Shown: in pieces, positions 1-6,108 of the stretch | Position numbering within the stretch: position 1 is the stretch's first letter | How the letters are laid out: the number at the start of each line of letters is the position of its first letter | Origin: JBBSEZ01 sp038239195 | Lineage (GTDB): Bacteria > Planctomycetota > Planctomycetia > Gemmatales > Gemmataceae | Reading direction: 5' to 3' | Length of the DNA: 15,284 bases | Assembly (NCBI GenBank): GCA_038239195.1 | Contig: JBBSEZ010000235.1 | Location: 1 to 15,284, forward strand | Made by a program: the position numbers and the translations under genes | Notes under the pieces: generated by a model | Told to the model about the DNA's origin: nothing | What the model saw: only the letters and a program-made list of their open reading frames with translations | Database searches by the model: none

Positions 1-2
1 AC

Positions 3-131
3 TACGACAAATTCCACACCGCTATCCAGCAGTGCCTCAACGATCTCCCTTCCAAGCACAAGGCCGCTATGGACACCCTTCTCACCCACAACTTCCAGAC
101 CTTTGAGAATGTGTCACTCATCGCCGCGTGA
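3..131 (+). CDS. IS630-family transposase, C-terminal fragment (5' end outside window)
   Basis: The frame is open from the left edge and gives 42 residues before TGA, ending in LLTHNFQTFENVSLIAA. A tail with a basic segment followed by 'LLTxNFQTFxxVSL' resembles the C-terminus of IS630-type DDE transposases as I remember the family. The catalytic DDE residues would lie upstream and are not visible. The gene points toward glgB, which is convergent and ends at 361. I cannot place the terminal inverted repeat of the element; it should lie in 132-360, where I see no gene. Whether the transposase is intact cannot be judged from this piece. Confidence 0.6.
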   Translation, partial: YDKFHTAIQQCLNDLPSKHKAAMDTLLTHNFQTFENVSLIAA

Positions 132-360
132 AGTATAGCTGACGTCGTCCTTTGTCGATTCGGATGTGGCACATCGCTTCAGTGCCCGCCCCAGGATCAC
201 CCCGGTTTGGCCCGTTTCCGTCTGCCAGCGTGCCACCTTCTCGGACCACGACAAACGCATGGTAACAGCGGGGTCGGCGGGCGGGCCACCTGAAAAGCAG
301 AGCAGCGCAAGGCACGGCGGCGAGAGAGAGAAAGCAGAGGTTGAGCGAAGCGCTTCCCCG

Positions 361-2319
361 TCACCGCCTCTCGGGGACCGTTTCCTCCGCCTTGCCCTTG
401 AAGAACATCACCCCCAGCGGCGCCAGCGTCAGCACCAGCGACCACGGCTGCCCGTGCCACGTCTGCGCCTCCGCCTCCACCCCGCCCCGGTTGCCCTGCC
501 CGCTCCCGCCGTACTCCGCCGCGTCGCTGTTGAGCATTTCTTCCCACCGGCCCGGCCACGCCACTCCCACCCGGTAGCCGTAGCGCGTCACCGGCGTGAA
601 GTTGCACACCACCAGGATGCGCTCCTCCCCCGACGAGCCCTTCCGCAGAAAACTGATCGCGCTCGACCCGCTGTCGGCGCAGTCCACCCACTCGAACCCG
701 CCCGGCTTGCAATCCAGCTCGTGCAGCGCCTTCTCCGACCGATAGACGCGGTTGAGGTCGGCCACCCACTTCTGTATCCCTTCATGCACGGGGAGGCCCA
801 ACAGGTGCCAGTCGAGGCTGGCTTCGTGCGACCACTCGCGGCCCTGGCCGAACTCGCCGCCCATGAACAGCAACTTCTTGCCCGGCAGGCCGAACATGTA
901 GCCGAACAGCAGCCGCAGGTTGGCGAACTTCTGCCACGTATCGCCCGGCATGCGGTCGAGCAGCGAGCCCTTGCCGTGAACCACCTCGTCGTGCGAGAGC
1001 GGCAGCAGGTAGTTCTCGCTGTAGGCGTAGACCATGCGGAAGAGCAGCTCGTTGTGATGGAACGCCCGATGCACCGGCTCGCGCTTCACGTAGGCCAGCG
1101 TGTCGTGCATCCAGCCCATGTCCCACTTCATGCCGAAGCCCAGCCCGCCCAGGTAGGTCGGGCGCGACACCATCGGCCAGGCCGTCGATTCCTCGGCGAT
1201 GGTCTGCACGTCGGGATAATTGCGATAGACTTCCTCGTTGAGCCGGCGCAGGAAGTAGACCGCCCCGAGGTTCTCGTTGCCGCCGTAGTAGTTGGGCACC
1301 CACTCGCCGGGCTGGCGCGAATAGTCGAGGTAGAGCATCGAGGCGACCGCATCGACGCGCAGGCCGTCGGCGTGGTAGCGGTCGAGCCAGAACAGCCCGC
1401 TGGAGAGCAGGAAACTGCGCACCTCGTGCCGGCCGTAGTTGAAGATGCAACTCTTCCAGTCGGGGTGGAAGCCGAGTTGCGGGTTGGCGTGCTCGAAGAG
1501 GTGCGTGCCGTCGAAGTAGGCCAGCCCGTGCTCGTCGCCGGGGAAGTGCGACGGCACCCAGTCGAGGATCACCCCGATGCCGCGCTGGTGCAGGTGGTCG
1601 ATGAGGTACATCAGGTCCTGCGGCGTGCCGTAGCGCGCCGTGGGCGCGAAGTAGCCCGTCGCCTGGTAGCCCCACGACCCGCCGAAGGGGTACTCGGTGA
1701 TCGGCATCAGTTCGACGTGGGTGAAGCCCATGCGCTCGACGTAGTCGCCCAGGCGCGAGGCCATCTCGCGGTAGGTCAGCGAGCGGTTGCCCTCCTCGGG
1801 CACGCGCATCCACGAGCCGAAGTGGACTTCGTAGATGGAGAAAGGCGCCGACAGCGAGTTGCGCGCGCGGCGCTCCTTCATCCATTCGCCGTCGCCCCAC
1901 TCGTAGTCGAGCGACCAGACGATGGAGGCGGTGCGCGGGGGCACCTCGTGGAAGAAGGCGAAGGGGTCGATCTTGTCGATGCGATGGCCGTGGTACCGCG
2001 AGGCGACGTGGTACTTGTAGGCGTCGCCGGGGCCGACGCCGGGCACGAACCCCTCCCAGATGCCGGACTGCTCGCGCGGGACGAGCGGATGGCTGCCCTT
2101 GTCCCAGCCGTTGAAGTCGCCGATGACCGCGACGTACTCGGCGGAAGGGGCCCAGACGGCGAAGAGGGTGCCCGCCACGCCATCGAGCGTGGCGGGGTGA
2201 GCGCCGAGCTTGTCGTAGAGGCGGTAGTGGCTACCCTCGTTGTAGAGATAGAGGTCTTGCTGCGTCAGCAGCGACTCGGCGACGGGCCGGGGCAGCGTGG
2301 ACAGTTGGCTCTCGCTCAT
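361..2319 (-). CDS. glgB: 1,4-alpha-glucan branching enzyme GlgB
   Basis: 652 residues. The enzyme cuts alpha-1,4-glucan chains and re-attaches the piece by an alpha-1,6 bond, making the branches of cytoplasmic glycogen. An N-terminal CBM48 domain (about 30-135, with VIGDFNGWD at 65-73) precedes a GH13 (alpha-amylase type) barrel and a C-terminal beta domain from about 540. The four GH13 signatures are present: DWVPSHF at 253-259; RVDAVASM at 321-328 with nucleophile D323; TIAEES at 373-378 with acid/base E376; and LSHDEVVHGK at 441-450 with H443 and D444. The length fits the family form that lacks the extra N-terminal domain of the E. coli enzyme (about 730 residues). The ATG follows GGAAAGG, which lies inside the 3' end of the haloperoxidase gene just upstream, so the two are almost certainly co-transcribed. 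No other glycogen gene is in the window. Confidence 0.97.
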   Translation of the reverse strand: MSESQLSTLPRPVAESLLTQQDLYLYNEGSHYRLYDKLGAHPATLDGVAGTLFAVWAPSAEYVAVIGDFNGWDKGSHPLVPREQSGIWEGFVPGVGPGDAYKYHVASRYHGHRIDKIDPFAFFHEVPPRTASIVWSLDYEWGDGEWMKERRARNSLSAPFSIYEVHFGSWMRVPEEGNRSLTYREMASRLGDYVERMGFTHVELMPITEYPFGGSWGYQATGYFAPTARYGTPQDLMYLIDHLHQRGIGVILDWVPSHFPGDEHGLAYFDGTHLFEHANPQLGFHPDWKSCIFNYGRHEVRSFLLSSGLFWLDRYHADGLRVDAVASMLYLDYSRQPGEWVPNYYGGNENLGAVYFLRRLNEEVYRNYPDVQTIAEESTAWPMVSRPTYLGGLGFGMKWDMGWMHDTLAYVKREPVHRAFHHNELLFRMVYAYSENYLLPLSHDEVVHGKGSLLDRMPGDTWQKFANLRLLFGYMFGLPGKKLLFMGGEFGQGREWSHEASLDWHLLGLPVHEGIQKWVADLNRVYRSEKALHELDCKPGGFEWVDCADSGSSAISFLRKGSSGEERILVVCNFTPVTRYGYRVGVAWPGRWEEMLNSDAAEYGGSGQGNRGGVEAEAQTWHGQPWSLVLTLAPLGVMFFKGKAEETVPERR

Positions 2320-2322
2320 GGA

Positions 2323-3615
2323 CTACCTTTCCGGAGAAGTCGAACGGGCGCTGGTGCCCGGCGCCGGGCGCGGCGCACAGCAATCGCGGTAGACGGCGGC
2401 CGCGAGGGCACGGCCGGCCGCCTTGCCCTCGCGGTTGTCGCACTCGAAATGGATGCCGCCGTAGATGCGGCTGCGGCCGGCCTCGTCGGCGGCCTCGGAG
2501 AAGCGGGCGTAAGTGCGCCGGTGGCCGGGCAGGCCGTCGGAGCCGACCGTGAAGCGCACCTCGTCGGTGCCGTAAAAGTGCGCCAGCGCCGTCGCGCCGG
2601 CGGCGCTGAACGTGCTGTGCCCCGACGTGTAGGTGGGGAACGGCGGGGTGTCGAGCAGCGGCTCCCAGCCGGCCTCGGCCTCGGTGTCGGGGTTGTCGTC
2701 GCGGTCGGCCTGGCGGATGGCGGTGATGGGGCGCCAAAGCTTGAATTTGTACTTGCAGTCCCAGCAGGCGATGCCGGCGTCGGCCAGGGCGATGTTGAGC
2801 AGGGCGAACAGGCGGGCGTTCTCCGAGAGCGTATTGCCCTGCTGCTTCGCGACGACCTGCGCAATGACGTTCCAGTGTCCCGGCGGGGTACAGGTGCCGG
2901 CGCCGTCGTCCCAGAACCAGGCGATGAGCGTCTGGTCGGCCGTGCGCGTGCGGCTGTTGCGATGGCCCAGCTTCTTGACCTCGTTGAAGTCTTTCGTGTA
3001 CTCGTTGCTGGTCAGGCTGGGCGGCGGGACAGGCCGGAAGGTGTTGACAGCGCGGGCGGCGAACGGCTTGACCTCGGGCCACTGCGGCAGCAGCGCGGGT
3101 GCGCCCTTGGGCGGGGTGGGCCGCCAAACGCCGACGCGATTTTCGCCCTTGTGGGCGCCGCGCCGGGCGGAGCCGTCGTCGCGGCGCCACTCCATAACCT
3201 TGCCGGCGACGTAGCGGCCGAGGAGAACGCCGCGGCGCCTGGCGGGGCCCTCCTTGATGGGGGCGAGCGAGGCGTCGAGGGCATCGTCGAGCTTGCGGCG
3301 CTGGCGCGGGTAGAGCTCGGCCAGGATGCGGTGGGCCGCCGAGGCCGCGGCAGCGACGGGCTCGACGGGCTCGGTGGCCTTGAGGGCGACGCGGTAGGGG
3401 CGGTGAGTCTGGTAAACGGTGTTGACGCTGTCGTAGACGGCCGCGTGCATCATCGCCAGGTGGCGGGCGGCGAGGGGCGGAGACGTTTTCTCGGCGCGGA
3501 TGGCGTCGAGCGCCACCTCGTTCCAGCGCAGCACGACGTCGGGCCTGGGCGGGGCCTTGGCCTTGGGCCCGGCATCGTTCATCGGCAGTACCAGCAGGAA
3601 CAGCAGGGAGTGCAT
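2323..3615 (-). CDS. Vanadium-dependent haloperoxidase / PAP2-superfamily protein
   Basis: 430 residues from the chosen start. The three vanadate/phosphate-binding motifs of the haloperoxidase-acid phosphatase fold are complete: K-x6-RP (K288...R295-P296); TYTSGHSTFS, with S331-G332-H333 matching the PSGH motif; and SRIYGGIHFECD (R383, H389, D393), the SRx3GxHx3D motif. Members use vanadate and hydrogen peroxide to oxidise halides, although some act as phosphatases and the sequence alone does not decide. The frame is open 19 codons further upstream, but ATG at 3615 has GGAG seven bases before it and begins with a short hydrophobic stretch (MHSLLFLLVLP) that may be a weak signal peptide. An internal ATG at 3582 lacks a ribosome site. 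The gene is directly followed by glgB with a 3-base gap. Chloride, bromide or iodide preference cannot be read here. Confidence 0.92.
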   Translation of the reverse strand: MHSLLFLLVLPMNDAGPKAKAPPRPDVVLRWNEVALDAIRAEKTSPPLAARHLAMMHAAVYDSVNTVYQTHRPYRVALKATEPVEPVAAAASAAHRILAELYPRQRRKLDDALDASLAPIKEGPARRRGVLLGRYVAGKVMEWRRDDGSARRGAHKGENRVGVWRPTPPKGAPALLPQWPEVKPFAARAVNTFRPVPPPSLTSNEYTKDFNEVKKLGHRNSRTRTADQTLIAWFWDDGAGTCTPPGHWNVIAQVVAKQQGNTLSENARLFALLNIALADAGIACWDCKYKFKLWRPITAIRQADRDDNPDTEAEAGWEPLLDTPPFPTYTSGHSTFSAAGATALAHFYGTDEVRFTVGSDGLPGHRRTYARFSEAADEAGRSRIYGGIHFECDNREGKAAGRALAAAVYRDCCAPRPAPGTSARSTSPER

Positions 3616-3928
3616 GCTTCCGCTCCGCCTTTCGGTCCGTGAAGGGACGCGCCGGCGCCGTTCGGCCGGCAACGTACCATTCTACGGTTGTAACCGGCAA
3701 AGGGGGGTCGTACCATCCCACGTGGGGCCCTGCGCGGGTTGAGGCGCGGGGCGCCCGGCAAGGACGTGCGGGTTACGCGGGCTGTGCGGGGGGGGCTTCC
3801 CCCAACCCCCTTTCCAAGGAGGGAGAGGGGGAGTCGGATAGAGCATCGCGACCTTTTCTCCGGACGTCCCTCACCCCCCGGCCCCTCTCCCGTTCTGGGA
3901 GAGGGGGCCGGGGGGTGAGGGTGGGACG
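3616..3928. other. Gene-free stretch between haloperoxidase and fabH
   Basis: About 313 bases with no credible gene. Reading frames across it translate only low-complexity Pro/Arg/Gly sequence from repeats. It should hold the promoter of the haloperoxidase-glgB pair, but I see no convincing -35/-10 pair; a TAGAAT lies on the minus strand near 3684. The 8-mer CGTACCAT occurs twice, at 3673-3680 and 3709-3716. G/C-run sequence at 3786-3832 resembles the degenerate intergenic repeats common in GC-rich genomes. The long hairpin at 3868-3921 is listed separately. Confidence 0.7.
3868..3921. repeat. Long extragenic palindrome just after fabH
   Basis: Left arm 3868-3891 and right arm 3897-3921 pair over 24 bp around the loop GTTCT (3892-3896), with a single extra G in the right arm. 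The arm core is CCCTCACCCCCCGGCCCC. It starts 7 bases past the fabH stop codon. No T-run follows on either strand, so it is not a classical Rho-independent terminator. It looks like a dispersed REP-type palindrome that may still stabilise the fabH mRNA 3' end. Confidence 0.85.
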
Positions 3929-4951
3929 CTACCACGCGAACAGCGCGGTGCCCCAGGTGAGGCCGGCGCCGAACCCGCTCATCACGATTCGGTCCCCCGG
4001 CCGCACGCGGTCGTCGGCGATCGCCTCGTCCAGAGCGAGCGGAACGGACGCGGCCGAGGTGTTGCCGTAGCGGGCGATGTTGGTGAAGACCATGCCGCGG
4101 CCGATGCCCAGCACGTCGAGGGCGGCGTTGATGATGCGAATGTTGGCCTGGTGCGGGACGTACAGATCGACGTCGCCCGGCCCGATCCCGCTGGCCGCGA
4201 GCACGTCCTGGATGGTGTCGCACAGAATGGCGACGGCCCAGCTGAAGACCGCCTTGCCGTTCATGTGCAGGAAGTGCAGGCCCTCCGCCAGCACTTCGGG
4301 GGTCGGCGGGAGTCGGCTCCCACCACCCCGGCGCCCGAGCAGGTTGGCCCCGCTGCCGTCGGAGCCGAGGCTGTAGTTGACCAGTCCCTGATCGGGCCTG
4401 CCTCTCCCCAACAGCACCGCGCCGGCCCCGTCGCCCAGGATGGGGTAGGTCTTCACGTCCTTGGGGTTGGCGACGCGCGACATGCAGTCGCCCGCCACGA
4501 TCAACACCTTGTCGGCCGCGCCGGAGACCACGTGCGAGGCGCCCACCACGAGCGCATACATGAAGCCGGCGCAGGCGGCGCTGAGGTCGAAGGCGAAGCA
4601 GTTCAGCCCGAGCCGGTCCTGCAGGAGGCAGCCGACCGACGGGAACGACATGTCGGGCGTGATCGTGGCCACCACCAGCATGTCAATCTCTTCGGGCCCC
4701 ACCTCGGCCCGCTTCAGGCAGCGCACGGCCGCCTCGAAGCACAGGTCGCTCGTCGCCTGGTGGGGCCGAGCATGGCGGCGCTCGTGGACCCCCATCTGCT
4801 TGACGATCCACTCCGGGTCGCAACCGAGATGGTGCATCAGGTCTTCGTTCGTCACCACGAGGTCCGGGACGTAGCTTCCCGTGCCAAGTATCTGCACTCC
4901 CATGAGTTGCCGACAGGGCGGGCGGCGGCGGGCAGGGTTGTCATGCGTCAT
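3929..4951 (-). CDS. fabH: Beta-ketoacyl-ACP synthase III (FabH-like)
   Basis: 340 residues from the chosen start. KAS III enzymes condense acetyl-CoA (or another acyl-CoA) with malonyl-ACP to start fatty-acid synthesis in the cytoplasm. The catalytic triad is visible: C127 in DLSAACAGFMYAL, H267 in VPHQANIRIINA, and N297 in YGNTSAASVPLAL. The C-terminal GFGAGLTWGTALF signature is also present. The start is chosen at ATG 4951 because GAAGGA sits six bases upstream. The more usual family start (MGVQILGTGSYVP) is at 4903 but has no ribosome site, so the protein seems to carry about 16 extra basic residues. No other fab genes adjoin it. It is divergent from the ArsR-SdpI operon, so the two share the 4952-5143 intergenic region. 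A specialised KAS III role in secondary metabolism cannot be excluded. Confidence 0.93.
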   Translation of the reverse strand: MTHDNPARRRPPCRQLMGVQILGTGSYVPDLVVTNEDLMHHLGCDPEWIVKQMGVHERRHARPHQATSDLCFEAAVRCLKRAEVGPEEIDMLVVATITPDMSFPSVGCLLQDRLGLNCFAFDLSAACAGFMYALVVGASHVVSGAADKVLIVAGDCMSRVANPKDVKTYPILGDGAGAVLLGRGRPDQGLVNYSLGSDGSGANLLGRRGGGSRLPPTPEVLAEGLHFLHMNGKAVFSWAVAILCDTIQDVLAASGIGPGDVDLYVPHQANIRIINAALDVLGIGRGMVFTNIARYGNTSAASVPLALDEAIADDRVRPGDRIVMSGFGAGLTWGTALFAW

Positions 4952-4957
4952 GAATTG

Positions 4958-4963
4958 TCCTTC
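4958..4963 (-). promoter_or_regulatory. Ribosome binding site that sets the fabH start
   Basis: On the minus strand GAAGGA is followed by CAATTC and then ATG at 4951. This is a near-ideal Shine-Dalgarno at correct spacing, whereas the internal ATG at 4903 is preceded by GTCGGCAACTC with no such site. Confidence 0.8.
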
Positions 4964-5062
4964 GGGCACCTTCCTTCTGCTCTCAGCCCGGCCCATCCCT
5001 TGGCCCCACGTACCATACATCAGTTTATCTGTTCACCCTCCCCTCGGCCACCGGCGCGCCCC

Positions 5063-5091
5063 TTGACACTTCATCCGGCGGAGCTTATTAT
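5063..5091 (+). promoter_or_regulatory. Strong sigma70-type promoter of the ArsR-SdpI-hydrolase operon
   Basis: TTGACA at 5063-5068 is followed by exactly 17 bases and TATTAT at 5086-5091. That is a perfect -35 and a five-of-six -10 in an otherwise very GC-rich region. Transcription would start near 5098, leaving a leader of about 45 bases before the ATG at 5144. Such a good match suggests a promoter meant to be held off by a repressor. Confidence 0.8.
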
Positions 5092-5100
5092 AAAGTTATA
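5089..5100. promoter_or_regulatory. AT-rich palindrome, candidate repressor operator
   Basis: TATAA-AG-TTATA is a perfect inverted repeat that overlaps the -10 box and the predicted transcription start. ArsR-type dimers bind AT-rich inverted repeats in this position, so it is a reasonable autoregulatory operator for the gene that follows. The direct repeat TCTAA (in CATCTAAATGTCTAATC, about 5105-5121) lies just downstream and could also take part. The operator role is inferred. Confidence 0.5.
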
Positions 5101-5143
5101 CAACCATCTAAATGTCTAATCATCGAAAAACAGTGGTCATCCC

Positions 5144-5446
5144 ATGCGGATGAACGAGGCCTTCAAGTCCCTGGCAGACCCCACGCGGCGGGAGATCCTG
5201 CGCCTGTTGCGGGGCGGGGAGAAGACGGCGGGCGAGCTGGCGGGGAAGTTCGACATGAGCAAGCCGTCGGTGTCGCACCACTTCGCGGTGCTGAAGGCGG
5301 CCGACCTGATCGGCTCGCGCAAGGAGGGGCAGCAGGTGTACTACTTCCTCAACACCACCGTGGTGGAGGACCTGCTGGCCATCATCTGGGGCATGCTCGC
5401 CGACGGGGAAAGCCCTTCCTCGAGCGAAGGGGACGGTGCGTCATGA
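5144..5446 (+). CDS. ArsR-family repressor, SdpR autorepressor type
   Basis: 100 residues forming one winged helix-turn-helix domain. ADPTRREILRLLRGG (11-25) is the typical ArsR opening. TAGELAGKFDMSKPSVSHHF (28-47) is the DNA-reading helix pair, followed by a wing around GSRKEGQQVYYFL (57-69). The metal-binding cysteines of the metal-sensing ArsR branch are absent. Together with the neighbouring SdpI-like gene this places it with SdpR-type repressors, which in Bacillus are inactivated by recruitment to the membrane protein SdpI rather than by a ligand. The ATG at 5150 is an alternative start; neither has a strong ribosome site. The stop codon overlaps the next start (ATGA, 5443-5446), indicating translational coupling. 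The protein probably represses its own operon through the AT-rich palindrome at 5089-5100. Confidence 0.9.
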   Translation: MRMNEAFKSLADPTRREILRLLRGGEKTAGELAGKFDMSKPSVSHHFAVLKAADLIGSRKEGQQVYYFLNTTVVEDLLAIIWGMLADGESPSSSEGDGAS

Positions 5447-6108
5447 GCCGGTGGCTAATCGTTTCGATCGCGTGGACGGTGCTCGCCGCGGGCGCCTCGC
5501 TGGGCGCTTTCTACGGCCTGTACGACCGCTTGCCCGCCGAGGTGCCGATCCACTGGAACATCCGCGGCGAGGTGGACGGGACGGTGCCGCGCGACGGCGC
5601 GCTTTCCTACCTGCTGCTCGTCCCGGCCCTGATGGGCGGGTGCGTGCTGTTGACGCTGGTGCTACCGTGGCTGTCGCCGCGCCCGTTCGGCGTGGAGACG
5701 TTTCGCGCGACCTACGACTACGTGATGGCGCTGGTGGTGACAATGTTCGCCTACGTGCACGCCGTCGCGCTGGCGGCGGGCCTTCAGCTCTCCTTCGACT
5801 TCAACCGCGTCTTGTTGGGCGGCATGTTTTTGTTCTTGGCGGCGCTGGGCAACGTGCTGGGCAAGGTGCAGCGCAACTTCTGGGTCGGCGTGCGCACCCC
5901 GTGGACGCTGGCCAGCGACGCCGTGTGGGTTCGCACGCACCGCCTGGCGGCCTGGCTGTTCGTCGCCGGCGGGCTACTGGGCTTCGCCGGCATCACGATC
6001 GGCATCCACCCCGTCCTCTGCTTCATCGTCTTCGGCGTGGCAGCGCTTTACCCTGTGCTCTATTCGCTCATCCTCTACAAACGTCTCGAGAAAGAAGGGC
6101 GGCTGTGA
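5443..6108 (+). CDS. SdpI-like integral membrane protein (DUF1648 + SdpI domains)
   Basis: 221 residues with six predicted membrane spans (about 4-27, 55-76, 92-113, 122-139, 168-187 and 190-211). The loop after span 1 has the DUF1648 signature LPAEVPIHWNIRGEVDG (30-46). The SdpI signature follows span 4: GNVLGKVQRNFWVGVRTPWT (136-155), continuing to WVRTHR. In Bacillus subtilis SdpI gives immunity to the SdpC toxin and, when occupied, holds the repressor SdpR at the membrane. Here the partner repressor lies directly upstream (ATGA overlap) and a hydrolase directly downstream (GTGA overlap). No SdpC-like toxin gene is seen. The family assignment is firm; the immunity or sensor role is inferred from the family. 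Confidence 0.93.
   Translation: MSRWLIVSIAWTVLAAGASLGAFYGLYDRLPAEVPIHWNIRGEVDGTVPRDGALSYLLLVPALMGGCVLLTLVLPWLSPRPFGVETFRATYDYVMALVVTMFAYVHAVALAAGLQLSFDFNRVLLGGMFLFLAALGNVLGKVQRNFWVGVRTPWTLASDAVWVRTHRLAAWLFVAGGLLGFAGITIGIHPVLCFIVFGVAALYPVLYSLILYKRLEKEGRL

Noticed and set aside
166..3642. Very long open frame on the plus strand (about 1,158 codons)
   Set aside because: It lies antisense to glgB and the haloperoxidase, whose catalytic motifs are complete. Its translation is Arg/Ala/Val/His-rich with no domain, a usual artefact of very GC-rich codon use.
3579..4223. Minus-strand frame bridging the 3616-3928 gap
   Set aside because: Its translation across the gap is repeat-derived (runs such as PHPPAPSPRTGEG) and it overlaps fabH out of frame.
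5436..6104. Upstream extension of the hydrolase frame
   Set aside because: It overlaps the SdpI-like gene in another frame and reads as Arg-rich noise. The GTG at 6105 begins a proper signal peptide.
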